From Betaproteobacteria bacterium Ga0077526 (GTDB taxonomy: Bacteria; Pseudomonadota; Gammaproteobacteria; Burkholderiales; Ga0077523), in contig LNDV01000030.1 of assembly GCA_001464765.1 (NCBI GenBank), forward strand, positions 62,001 to 126,000: a DNA stretch of 64,000 nt. The letters are read 5' to 3'. How positions within the stretch are numbered: position 1 is the stretch's first letter; each line of letters opens with the position of its first letter. A program made the position numbers and the translations under genes. Shown here piece by piece: positions 26,647 to 34,686 of this stretch. The notes beneath the pieces are model-generated. The model worked only from the letters and a program-made list of their open reading frames with translations. It was not told the DNA's origin and did not search any database.

Positions 26647-27897
26647 TTGCCGGAAGAGACCACTGGCCCGCTGATCGTCCCCGATGTCGCCGAAGGGGCG
26701 CCACGCGATCTTTGCACGGACTGCGGTATCTCCCGCTCGTCCGACCCCAGGCGGTGCGGCCGCGCGTGCCAGTTCATCCGTCCCGACTACGCAGCGTTGG
26801 AGACCCGGGTACACGGCCGAACGCGTGATCCCGCGCGCCCCGACGAGCTTCACTTCGGTCCCTTTCGCCGCATGGTGCGAGCCGCGATGCGCAAACCGCG
26901 GGAAGGCGCCCAATGGACAGGCATCACGTCGCGCATCGGGGAGCGACTGCTCGAGACCGGCGCGGTCGATGCGGTGCTCACCATGGCGCCGCACCCGGAG
27001 GATCCCTGGCGGCCGATGCCGGTGCTCGTCACGCGCGCGGAAGGCATGGCGCAATGCCGCGGCATGCGCATGGGCTACGCACCGCTTCTGGCTCTTCTGG
27101 AACCGGCGAAGGCACGCGGGTACAAGCGCCTCGCGGTCATCGGCATTCCCTGCCAGGTGTATGCATTGCGTGCACTCGAGCAGGAACTCGGCTTCGAGCG
27201 CCTCTACGTCGTGGGCACGCCCTGCTCGGACAACACGACGACCGAGCGCTTTCACCAGTTCCTGTCGCTGTTGTCGGCCCATCCCGAAGAGATCACCTAT
27301 CTCGAATTCCGCGCAGACTATCACGTCGAAGTCCGCTACCGCGACGGCAAGGTGAAGGCCATTCCGTTCCTGATGCTCCCGCTGTCGGATCTGCCTTCCG
27401 ATTTCTTCCCGCTCACATGCCGCACGTGCGTCGACTACACCAACGTGCTGGCGGACATCACCGTCGGCTACATGGGCGGGCAGGGAGAGCAGTGGCTGCT
27501 CGTGCGCAACGAACGCGGGGAGGAGTTGCTCGGTCTGCTCGGGGATGAAGTGCGTGTCGAGCAACCGGGCAGTGCGGGCAAGCGGCAAGGGCCGGTGAAG
27601 GGGTTTCTTGCGAACACGATCCGCGCAGCCGGTGGCCTGCCGCTGCGGCGCATGCCGAACTGGCTGCGGCCGATCGTCGGCTGGCTGATGCCGCGGGTGG
27701 GGCCCAGGGGGCTCGAGTTCGCCCGCGCGCGAGTGGAGATGAAGGCGGTGGAAACCGTCGTGCATCTCCGTCGTGAGCAGCCGAAGCGGATGCGGTCGAT
27801 GGTGCCGCCGCATGTCTGGAATCTCGTGAAGCCGTATGGTCTGGAGAGCACGGAGGCGGAACGGCCGCGGGATTCCGCCCCCACGAAGAATCCGTAG
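26647..27897 (+). CDS. FrhB/FdhB-type coenzyme F420 hydrogenase beta-subunit-like protein
   Basis: A 416-residue protein with an N-terminal cysteine cluster LCTDCGISRSSDPRRCGRAC and the FrhB N- and C-terminal domains. IGIPCQVYALRALEQELG with VVGTPCSDNTTTERF, and FPLTCRTCVDYTNVLADITVGYMGG, supply further Fe-S or flavin-site cysteines. Relatives include F420-hydrogenase beta subunits, HCAR and BciB-type reductases. No photosynthesis or F420 gene is nearby, so the substrate is open. The TTG start follows AAGAGG by 10 bases. The stop codon TAG is the beginning of a palindromic repeat. Confidence 0.85.
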   Translation: MPEETTGPLIVPDVAEGAPRDLCTDCGISRSSDPRRCGRACQFIRPDYAALETRVHGRTRDPARPDELHFGPFRRMVRAAMRKPREGAQWTGITSRIGERLLETGAVDAVLTMAPHPEDPWRPMPVLVTRAEGMAQCRGMRMGYAPLLALLEPAKARGYKRLAVIGIPCQVYALRALEQELGFERLYVVGTPCSDNTTTERFHQFLSLLSAHPEEITYLEFRADYHVEVRYRDGKVKAIPFLMLPLSDLPSDFFPLTCRTCVDYTNVLADITVGYMGGQGEQWLLVRNERGEELLGLLGDEVRVEQPGSAGKRQGPVKGFLANTIRAAGGLPLRRMPNWLRPIVGWLMPRVGPRGLEFARARVEMKAVETVVHLRREQPKRMRSMVPPHVWNLVKPYGLESTEAERPRDSAPTKNP

Positions 27898-28249
27898 CCC
27901 GGACGACGCGAAGCGGACTCCGGGGCCGGTGACTCGTGTGGCGATGGTGCTCCCGGAGTCGGGGCGATTGCCCCTCGTCCGGGCTACGCGAGTGTGGTGA
28001 CTCGCGTGGGGGATGCGTCATGTTGTACCCCGGACGACGCGAAGCGGACTCCGGGATCGGTGCTCGTGTGCCGATGGTGCTCCCGGAGTCGGGGCGCCTG
28101 CCCCTCGTCCGGGCTACGCGAGTGCGGTGACTCGCAAGGGGATGCGGCTGTAGCCCGGACGAGGCCAACGGGCCGACTCCGGGACCGGCGCCCGCAGCCG
28201 CGATTTCATGTTTCCCGGAGTCGGGCCTCACGGCCCTCGTCCGGGCTAC
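27894..28249. repeat. BIME-like array of six REP-like palindromes in alternating orientation
   Basis: Six copies occur: 27894-27925 (+), 27952-27987 (-), 28025-28055 (+), 28082-28117 (-), 28150-28183 (+) and 28214-28249 (-). Each is GTAGCCCGGACGA.. ..GACTCCGGG or its complement. Pairs repeat with a period of about 125-130 bases, and the spacers are also alike (GGTGACTCG, CGATGGTGCT). It follows the FrhB-like gene, whose stop lies in the first copy. No transposase is near. This accounts for most of the 553-base gap after that gene. Confidence 0.92.
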
Positions 28250-28310
28250 GCGGGCGCGGGATCCGCGTAGCGCCCCCCATGTTCCGCGTCCGATTCCCCC
28301 GCGTTTCTTG

Positions 28311-28326
28311 TGGCAGGCGCCTTGCA
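28311..28326 (+). promoter_or_regulatory. Sigma-54 (RpoN) promoter of the PEP-CTERM gene
   Basis: TGGCAG-GCGCC-TTGCA fits the -24/-12 consensus TGGCAC-N5-TTGCW with one mismatch. GG and GC are ten bases apart. It lies 125 bases before the start codon, leaving a long leader. RpoN control of PEP-CTERM genes with the PrsK/PrsR system is known in related bacteria. Confidence 0.75.
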
Positions 28327-28450
28327 ACCGACACGGCCGTAACGGCCCTGTCGAGGTCTTCATCGAAACGACTCGGCCGATCGCGTTCCGGCAGATTTCT
28401 CTGCCGCACGCCAGGCATACGGGGAGTGATGCCCCAAAGGAGAAGTTTCG

Positions 28451-29212
28451 ATGTCGCACGGACTCCGGGCCACGCTGGCCGCACTTGCACTCACCCTTTC
28501 CACCGGCGCTTCGGCGGTCGTGACCATTTCGCCGCCACCCGGGCCGTCCGCCGGATACGGAGCGTTCACGTTCAGCCTCGCACGCATCACCAGCAACAGT
28601 GCGGAGGATCTGAGCGACCAGCTGTTTCTGCAGGTCATCGGCGACATCAACCCTGGAAACGGCCTCGATCCGACGGTTTACTTCAAGGTGTGGAATCGCG
28701 TAGGCACGCCCGGCAGCATCACGTACGTGGCGGCCGACCAGGCAGGGGCCACCAGTCCGTACACATTTGCCCTCCACGGGCAGTCCGCCGGCGTGTCGTT
28801 CACTCTTGCGAACCCCTTCCCGGGCAATCTGCCAGGGGGTAATTCCCTCAACCCGTCGTTCTCGGCGGACTGGGGTCTGCAGCGCACGAGCCAGGGGGGC
28901 GTGAGCAATGGCATCAACGCGGTCGGGGAATATCTGGAGTTCAGGACAACACCCACCAATGGCGACACGTATCTCCAGGTCGCGCAGAACGTGTGGGGCG
29001 GACAGCTGCGTTTCGGCCTGCACGTGCAGGCCATCGGGGTCGACGGTCGCAGCGATACCTACGTGACCGAGGCGATGGGCCTGCCGGCCACGCCGATTCC
29101 CGAGCCCCAGACCTACGCACTGTTCGCGGTTGGCATGGCGCTGATGGGGGCCAAGGCAGCCCTGACGAAAAAGCGCGGCGATGCGAGGGGCCGGTTGGCC
29201 GATCTGTCGTAG
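28451..29212 (+). CDS. PEP-CTERM sorting-domain protein
   Basis: A 253-residue secreted protein with signal peptide ATLAALALTLSTGASA before VVTISPPPG. The tail IPEPQTYALFAVGMALMGAK followed by KKR is a clear PEP-CTERM signal: PEP, a membrane helix, basic end. The body is Gly/Ser/Asn/Phe-rich with LSDQLFLQVIGDIN and YVAADQAG, probably beta-sheet, with no enzyme signature. The ATG follows AAAGGAG. A sigma-54 promoter lies upstream. Confidence 0.92.
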   Translation: MSHGLRATLAALALTLSTGASAVVTISPPPGPSAGYGAFTFSLARITSNSAEDLSDQLFLQVIGDINPGNGLDPTVYFKVWNRVGTPGSITYVAADQAGATSPYTFALHGQSAGVSFTLANPFPGNLPGGNSLNPSFSADWGLQRTSQGGVSNGINAVGEYLEFRTTPTNGDTYLQVAQNVWGGQLRFGLHVQAIGVDGRSDTYVTEAMGLPATPIPEPQTYALFAVGMALMGAKAALTKKRGDARGRLADLS

Positions 29213-29279
29213 TCGAAGGCGGCCCGTCAGTCCGCGAGGTACAGCGATTCTTCCGGGGAAGGTCCGGAGCTGACCGGCG

Positions 29280-30371
29280 TTACTCGAGCCCGGCCATGGC
29301 GTACGCCACGTCGCGGCTCAATCCGAGCGACTCCGCACACTCGATGATCTCGCCCCAGCTCGTGGCGTCGATCGGAATGCCCTCCCGTCCGCGCTTCTCC
29401 CGCGTCTCCCGCTCGGGTTCACCGGGAATGCGTACGCGATCGAAACCTTCGGCCGCCGGCGTGGCGTAAACCCACTCGATCAGGCGCTCGGTCTCCGCTC
29501 CGTAGCTGTCGGCGCCGCCGAGGCGCGACGGGTCGAGGAGGATCGACAGCATGTTGTTGTCGATGACGTCCCAGTCGGTCTTGCCGGGCAGCGTGCCCGC
29601 CCCGCCGAGCGCACCTGCCAGCAGTTCGCACATCATTCCCAGGCCGAAGCCCTTGTGTTCACCGAAGGGCAGCAGCGCGCCGAAGGGGTCCACCCACATC
29701 ACCGACGGGTCCTGCGTCGGCTCACCTTCGCGATCCAGAAGATTGCCTTCGGCGACGGGCACGCCGCGCTTCCAGGCGACCCGCGTCTTGCCGTGGGCGA
29801 TGCGCGAAGTGGCGAAGTCCAGCACGATGGGATTGGTGTCCCGCCGGGGAAACGCGATGCAGATCGGATTCGTGGAGAAGCGCGCCTGACGGCCGCCCCA
29901 GGGTGCCACCAGCGGCGGGCGTCCGATCACGTTCACGAAGTGGATCGCCACGAGCCCGGCGGCGGCGACCTGCTCGCCCCAGTGACCGATGCGGCCGAGA
30001 TGGTGGGTGTTGCGCAGCGCCAGGATGGCCGCGCCCGACTCGCGGGCGCGGGCGATGCCGATGTTCATCGCGTCGAAGCCCACCACCTGTCCGAGACCCA
30101 TGCCGCCGTCGAGCGTGAGCACGGCGCCGGCGTCCATCACCGTGGTGATCGTTCGTCCCTGCTTGAGACGGCCCAGGCGGGCAGCACGGATGTAGCGCGG
30201 GGTCATGCCGACGCCGTGAGAGTCGTGGCCGCTGGCATTCGCCAGCACCAGATGGTTCGCGGCGAGTGCGGCGTCCCGGGAATCCCACCCGGCGCGTTCG
30301 AAGATCGCGGCGGTGAGGCGTTCGAGCGCGGGCGGGAGGACGTGGGTGTCGGGACGTGGAGTGTCGGCCAT
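29280..30371 (-). CDS. Ldh-family (malate/lactate/ureidoglycolate-type) dehydrogenase
   Basis: A 363-residue NAD(P)-dependent oxidoreductase of the YlbC/ComC/AllD family. Motifs are SGHDSHGVGMTPRYI (substrate loop), NTHHLGRIGHWGE with the catalytic His, NPICIAFP, VLDFATSRIAHGK and FGEHKGFGLGMMCELLAG. Family members reduce 2-oxoacids such as malate, sulfolactate or ureidoglycolate; nothing nearby selects between these. ATG 30371 was chosen to match the family N-terminus. Confidence 0.9.
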   Translation of the reverse strand: MADTPRPDTHVLPPALERLTAAIFERAGWDSRDAALAANHLVLANASGHDSHGVGMTPRYIRAARLGRLKQGRTITTVMDAGAVLTLDGGMGLGQVVGFDAMNIGIARARESGAAILALRNTHHLGRIGHWGEQVAAAGLVAIHFVNVIGRPPLVAPWGGRQARFSTNPICIAFPRRDTNPIVLDFATSRIAHGKTRVAWKRGVPVAEGNLLDREGEPTQDPSVMWVDPFGALLPFGEHKGFGLGMMCELLAGALGGAGTLPGKTDWDVIDNNMLSILLDPSRLGGADSYGAETERLIEWVYATPAAEGFDRVRIPGEPERETREKRGREGIPIDATSWGEIIECAESLGLSRDVAYAMAGLE

Positions 30372-30503
30372 CGTGTCGATTGAAGTCGTGTGGGGGATGC
30401 CCGGAATGCGCACGGGCACGCGGGCGTTGTCGTCGGAGTATATTCCGCGTGAATGCCGCTCCGTTCCGGGCGGCGCATCGTTCATCGAGGAGCAAGTCTC
30501 ACC

Positions 30504-30815
30504 ATGCGTCGACTCGTGTTTGCCTTCTGCCTTGCCGTGCTCCCTGTCTCGGCGTTTGCCGACGACGTACCCGGTACGCCCGCCGACAAGGCCGTCACCA
30601 CCAAGCCGCCCGAGTCCAAGCCCAAGAAACTGGGCAGCTTCAAGGAGTTCGGTGACGAGCTGGGCAAGGTCGGCAAGGGCATCGGCAAGGGTACCGTCGA
30701 TGCCGCCAAATCGGGCAGCAGCAAGATCTCCAGTGATGTGAAGAACAAGAAGCTGAAGCCCAAGCCCACGCCGGAGGCCCCGCCGACCCGCTCGGACAGG
30801 GCTGGCACGCCCTGA
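30504..30815 (+). CDS. Small secreted lysine-rich protein
   Basis: A 103-residue protein with a signal peptide (MRRLVFAFCLAVLPVSAFA, cut before DDVPG). The mature part is short and very polar, with many Lys-Pro and Gly-Lys pairs (KPPESKPKKLGSFKEFGDE) and a helix DELGKVGKGIGKGTVDAAK. No known domain was recognised. The start follows GAGGAGCAAG. It is 35 bases ahead of the pseudopilin gene and may belong to the same unit. Confidence 0.7.
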   Translation: MRRLVFAFCLAVLPVSAFADDVPGTPADKAVTTKPPESKPKKLGSFKEFGDELGKVGKGIGKGTVDAAKSGSSKISSDVKNKKLKPKPTPEAPPTRSDRAGTP

Positions 30816-30850
30816 AGCCCGTCGCCTTGCGGATTGCTCGGGAGACCGGA

Positions 30851-31351
30851 ATGGGTGCCTTCCCGTCAAGGTCGTCCATGCCGACTCGAAACCGGGGCTT
30901 CACGCTCGTGGAGATCCTCGTGGCCATGGCAGTCGTGGTGATCCTCGCGAGTCTGGTGACGCCGATGATCATCACGGCCGTGAAGCGCGAGAAGGAACAC
31001 GAACTGCGCCTGTCGCTGCGCCAGCTGAGACAGGCGATCGACGACTACAAGCAGGCGGGGGATCAGGGGCGCATCCCGCGGCTGCCAGGCGAGACCGGCT
31101 ATCCGAAGAACCTCGAGATCCTCGCGCTGGGCGTGCGGGACCAGCTGGATCCCACCGGGCGTCGGATCTACTTCCTGCGGCGCATGCCCCGCGATCCGTT
31201 CGCCAACGACGCGATCGCGGCCGTCGACACCTGGGGCAAGCGGGCCTACGGTTCGGACCCGGACAATCCTCAGCCAGGCGCCGACGTGTTCGACGTCTAT
31301 TCGCTGTCGCCGGCCACCGGCCTCAACGGAACGGCCTACCGGCAATGGTGA
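30851..31351 (+). CDS. Pseudopilin (type II secretion GspG-like)
   Basis: A 166-residue protein with a prepilin peptidase site: NRG followed by FTLVEILVAMAVVVILAS, giving a 16-residue leader from the ATG at 30851. The rest resembles GspG, with REKEHELRLSLRQLRQAIDDYKQAG and a DPWG-like tail (DTWGKRAYGSDPDNPQPGAD) that may bind calcium. ATG 30878 is the alternative start. No secretin or ATPase is encoded nearby, so the machine it serves is elsewhere. Confidence 0.85.
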   Translation: MGAFPSRSSMPTRNRGFTLVEILVAMAVVVILASLVTPMIITAVKREKEHELRLSLRQLRQAIDDYKQAGDQGRIPRLPGETGYPKNLEILALGVRDQLDPTGRRIYFLRRMPRDPFANDAIAAVDTWGKRAYGSDPDNPQPGADVFDVYSLSPATGLNGTAYRQW

Positions 31352-31881
31352 GCGGGATGCGCGACGCGGGGCGGGGCGGGCAGCGGGGCTTCCTCATGGT
31401 GTCGGCGCTGCTCCTGCTGCTCGTCACCGGGTTGCTCACGCTCACGCTTGCACGGAAGTGGGAGCACGAGGACCGGCTGGTGAAGGAGCGCGATCTTCTG
31501 TTTATCGGCGCGCAATTCCGGAGTGCGCTGGCGGGTTACGCGATCGCTACGCCAGCGGGCATGCAGGAGCAGCCGGCGAAGCTGGAGGACCTGCTGCGCG
31601 ATCGCCGGGGCACGCGCGAGATGCAGCATCTGCGAAAGATGTTTCTGGACCCGATGACCGGCAAGGCCGATTGGGTGGTGGTCCGATCCGCGCGCGGCGG
31701 CATCGTGGGCGTGCATTCGCGCGCCGAAGGCAAGCCCTTCAAGCGCGATGGCCTGTGGCCGGTGGAACTGCAGTTCGCGAATGCGAAAAGGTACTCGGAC
31801 TGGGTGTTCGCTCCGTCCATGTGGCTGAGCGAAGCCACCCGCCCGCCTGTGGCGAAACAGACGTCGCCGCAGGCGGAGTGA
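31345..31881 (+). CDS. Second pseudopilin-like protein
   Basis: A 178-residue protein beginning MVSGMRDAGRGGQRG then FLMVSALLLLLVTGLLTLTL, i.e. an RG-F prepilin-like leader and hydrophobic alpha1 helix, though Glu5 of the mature protein is missing (FLMVS). The rest is FIGAQFRSALAGYAIATP and DPMTGKADWVVVRSARGGIV. It overlaps the first pseudopilin by 7 bases. The missing Glu5 resembles GspK-type minor pseudopilins, but the protein is shorter. Confidence 0.75.
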   Translation: MVSGMRDAGRGGQRGFLMVSALLLLLVTGLLTLTLARKWEHEDRLVKERDLLFIGAQFRSALAGYAIATPAGMQEQPAKLEDLLRDRRGTREMQHLRKMFLDPMTGKADWVVVRSARGGIVGVHSRAEGKPFKRDGLWPVELQFANAKRYSDWVFAPSMWLSEATRPPVAKQTSPQAE

Positions 31882-31884
31882 TCC

Positions 31885-31915
31885 GGGGCGCCGCGCGATG
31901 TTCCCGCAGCGCCCC
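31885..31915. terminator. Hairpin between convergent genes
   Basis: GGGGCGC (31885-31891) pairs with GCGCCCC (31909-31915) in the 40-bp gap between the pseudopilin and subtilase genes. There is no T-tract, so termination on either strand is only possible. Confidence 0.4.
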
Positions 31916-31921
31916 TGACGA

Positions 31922-34219
31922 TCAGAACGACCGGTTGAGGCGCATCATGCCCAGCAGTTCCGAGGGCGCATCGGCATTGCCCAGCGCGTTCTGACGGACC
32001 ATGCCCGAGAGCATCAGCGACGCATTGCCTTTCGCGAACGGCAGCATCCACGTGGCTTCGTAGAGACGTTCGCGGGCGCTGCCGGCAAGACCGACCACTT
32101 CCTGACGGTAGCCGATGTTGTTGATGTCATTGCCCGTAGGCACGGCGAACACCATGGCGCCCGTGCGCACGGCGAGCGGCTCGGAAGCCGTCAGCGCGAA
32201 GCGGTCGCCCTCGGTGAGCGCATTGAATCGCGTCACCCCGATGCCCCAGCCGGACATCTTCATCGACGTGGAACCGGCCACGAGGCTCGCGCCCGAGTTG
32301 CCGGTGGAAGGCAGGTATGCCGTGGTGAACTGCGCGCCGACGACCGTCTGCTCGTCCAGACGCGACGCCGCCTGCAGAGTGATGGCCTGGGTTGCGGTAT
32401 TCATGCCGCTCAGGCTCATCATGCCGTAGCCCTGACCGCCGAGCATCGACTCGCGCTCGTTCATCGACGCGACCTGCACACCCACCATGGAGCGGCCTTC
32501 GTCGATCGAGCGGTTCACCTCGGCCAGCGCCATCGACTGGCGCAATGCCATGCCGCCCGAGATGCCGAGCTGCTCGGCCACCGCATTGCCACCCTGGGTC
32601 GAAGCTGCACCGAACTTCACGGTCCAGTCCTTCCACAGCGGCAGGCCGATACCGGCCGACTGGGCCAGCGGCATCATGCCCAGCATCGGGTTCTGCAAAC
32701 CCTGCGCGTACATCTGCGTGGTGACGGTATCCATGCCCTGCAGACCGAAGAAGGTGTTCATCCCGCCGCTGCCCACCCCGAACTGCATGCCGCCGTCGAA
32801 CTTCTGGACCCAGGCCGCACCGAGCATCGCCTGCGAACCGCGGAAGCGGTGCTCGTAGTTCGCCAGCGTCTGCAGTTCGAAGCCGTCGGCACGCCGCATG
32901 TCGGTGCGGACTTCCGACGAGAGCATCATGCGGGAGCCCTTGGCGTCGAGCGTCTTCTCGCTGAACTGGATGTGGCGGTCGGAGAACGAGGCCAGGCCCT
33001 CGAAGCCGACGGCCCGGGGTGTGACCACGCTGGTCGACACGTCCTCGGTGAAGTCGCGCTCGAAGCTGTCGAAGACGACGGGATTCAGGGCGCCGGTGGA
33101 GGCATAGGAGGCGATGCGGCTGCCGATCGCGTTGGTCGTCGCGAGCAGAGTGCCGGTGGTGCTGAACGTCCATTGTCCGTTCGCAGTGCGGGTGCCGGTG
33201 GCGCCGACGGGCTGCATTGCACGCTCGGCGTTGACCAGACCCCGGCCGTAGATGGCATCGACGCCAGGGGCACCCAGATCGGTTGCAGTCGCGAGGATGA
33301 TCTGACCGACCTGCGAGGCCTGCAGTTTCGACCACCGGCTCTTGATGAGTGCGGCGACGCCGGCGACGACCGGAGTGGCCATCGACGTCCCGCTGCCGCT
33401 CGTCTGCGCGGAGTTGCTCGCATTGCCTGCACCGTTCACGTTTACGCCCAGTGCCACGACGTACCAGTTGGCCGTGTCACCCGCCCGGTTGCTGAACGAC
33501 GCGATGTTGTTGTTGCTGTCCACGGCCCCGACGGCAATGATCGAGTTGTTGGCCCAGGACTCCTTCGCGTAACGCGCTGGCCAGTCAGGGTTCGCGAGGC
33601 CGCGATTGCCCGCTGCCACGACGGAGAGCGTGCCGCGCGATACCGCCTCGCGCAGCGCAGCCTCGCCGACCGGACCGGACCCGCCGAGACTCATGTTGTG
33701 GATGAAGGCGCCGGCATTGATGCCGTTGCGCACGGCAAGCAGCAGCGAAGTGCCCGAGGCACCCCAGCCCGTAGCCGCGCTCATCGCCTGGCTGGAGATG
33801 ATCGTCGCCTCGGGCGCAATCCCGATCATCCCCGAGTTGTTGATACCACCGGCTGCGATCGACGCGACATAGGTGCCGTGACCGTGAAGGTCCGTGGCGC
33901 CCGACCCCGCCGTGGGGTTGGTTCTCGTGAGATCGCGCGAGGCGCTGACTACGACGCGGCCGCCGGAGAATTCGTTGTGCGTGGCCCGGACACCCGTGTC
34001 GATGATGCTGATCCGCACGCCACGGCCGCGAACGCCGGCGCTGTGCACGGCAAGAGCGTTCGCGTGGGCAGCCGCGTTGGATCGTGCGAGTTCCTGCGCC
34101 CGGAGGCTGGCCACGGCCGACACTTCGAGCGCGGATTCGTTGGCGAAGGAACCGGAAGACAGTGCCGCAAGCAGAGCCGCGGCGATCGGTACCAGTCGGG
34201 GAAGGGGTGACCGCTTCAT
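31922..34219 (-). CDS. Secreted S8 subtilase with C-terminal barrel-like domain (autotransporter-type)
   Basis: A 765-residue protein. Signal peptide PLPRLVPIAAALLAALSSGS FA, then an intact subtilisin triad: Asp74 in SIIDTGVRAT, His114 in HGHGTYVAS and Ser279 in GTSMATP. The peptidase domain ends near residue 330. The remaining 430 residues are Gly/Met-rich beta-strand-like (YEHRFRGSQAMLGAAWVQKF, LTASEPLAVRTGAMVFAVP) and end LLGMMRLNRSF. A C-terminal aromatic residue is typical of outer-membrane barrels, so surface display or autotransport is inferred. ATG 34219 follows CGAGGTCTCTGC. A cyclic-di-GMP-I riboswitch lies in the leader. Confidence 0.9.
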   Translation of the reverse strand: MKRSPLPRLVPIAAALLAALSSGSFANESALEVSAVASLRAQELARSNAAAHANALAVHSAGVRGRGVRISIIDTGVRATHNEFSGGRVVVSASRDLTRTNPTAGSGATDLHGHGTYVASIAAGGINNSGMIGIAPEATIISSQAMSAATGWGASGTSLLLAVRNGINAGAFIHNMSLGGSGPVGEAALREAVSRGTLSVVAAGNRGLANPDWPARYAKESWANNSIIAVGAVDSNNNIASFSNRAGDTANWYVVALGVNVNGAGNASNSAQTSGSGTSMATPVVAGVAALIKSRWSKLQASQVGQIILATATDLGAPGVDAIYGRGLVNAERAMQPVGATGTRTANGQWTFSTTGTLLATTNAIGSRIASYASTGALNPVVFDSFERDFTEDVSTSVVTPRAVGFEGLASFSDRHIQFSEKTLDAKGSRMMLSSEVRTDMRRADGFELQTLANYEHRFRGSQAMLGAAWVQKFDGGMQFGVGSGGMNTFFGLQGMDTVTTQMYAQGLQNPMLGMMPLAQSAGIGLPLWKDWTVKFGAASTQGGNAVAEQLGISGGMALRQSMALAEVNRSIDEGRSMVGVQVASMNERESMLGGQGYGMMSLSGMNTATQAITLQAASRLDEQTVVGAQFTTAYLPSTGNSGASLVAGSTSMKMSGWGIGVTRFNALTEGDRFALTASEPLAVRTGAMVFAVPTGNDINNIGYRQEVVGLAGSARERLYEATWMLPFAKGNASLMLSGMVRQNALGNADAPSELLGMMRLNRSF

Positions 34220-34287
34220 GCAGAGACCTCGAGTCGATGTCACAACCACCGCCAGAGGACAGCATGGACGGACACTGACGGGTGTCC

Positions 34288-34378
34288 CCACCGGCAGCCC
34301 CGCTACCTTAGATGCCATGCATCCTTAGGCCGGAAGCTTTGCGTCGCTGCCTTTCGGCAGGTTTGCCCTCTTGCAGAC
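34288..34378 (-). ncRNA. Cyclic-di-GMP-I (GEMM-I) riboswitch
   Basis: On the minus strand the leader of the subtilase gene contains the GEMM-I signature in order: AGGGCAAACC, a stem with GAAA tetraloop (TGCC GAAA GGCA), GACGCAAAGC, CCGGCCTAA, and GGTAGCGGGGCTGCCG. These match the conserved aptamer core and the tetraloop of class I c-di-GMP riboswitches. A further hairpin GGACAC/GTGTCC (34270-34287) follows. The start codon is about 70 bases downstream. There is no U-tract, so translational control is more likely than termination. Confidence 0.92.
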
Positions 34379-34413
34379 CCGGGTCTCTCCATGAGGACCC
34401 GCGGCATCGGAAC

Positions 34414-34429
34414 AGCAAAGGCCGTGCAA
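34414..34429 (-). promoter_or_regulatory. Possible sigma-54-like promoter for the riboswitch transcript
   Basis: On the minus strand TTGCAC-GGCCT-TTGCT fits the -24/-12 pattern except that the usual GG at -24 is TG. It would start transcription about 20 bases before the aptamer. The missing G weakens the call. Confidence 0.3.
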
Positions 34430-34686
34430 GTCGGGTTTGTGCAGGGCTGCACTGGGGGACTCGTGGTACCCGCTTTCTCGGCATGGTGACGGTGGGGCAC
34501 GTCATCCGGTTTTGCGTGACGCGGAACGTCAGCAGTGCGACTCCGCAAATCCCTTCCCGCGGCGGGTGTGTATGCCCTGAAATCGTGCAGGCCGTGCCAC
34601 GAAGTCCGCGAAATTAAAGGAGGCCGGCGCATGGCCGTTGAAGCGGACACCGGATGCCGGATTAGGCGTCCCCGAACAGAACCCCC

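Noticed and set aside
27894..28249. CRISPR-like regular spacing of repeats
   Set aside because: Units alternate in orientation, are palindromic and share spacer sequence. A CRISPR has direct repeats with unique spacers, and no cas gene is present.
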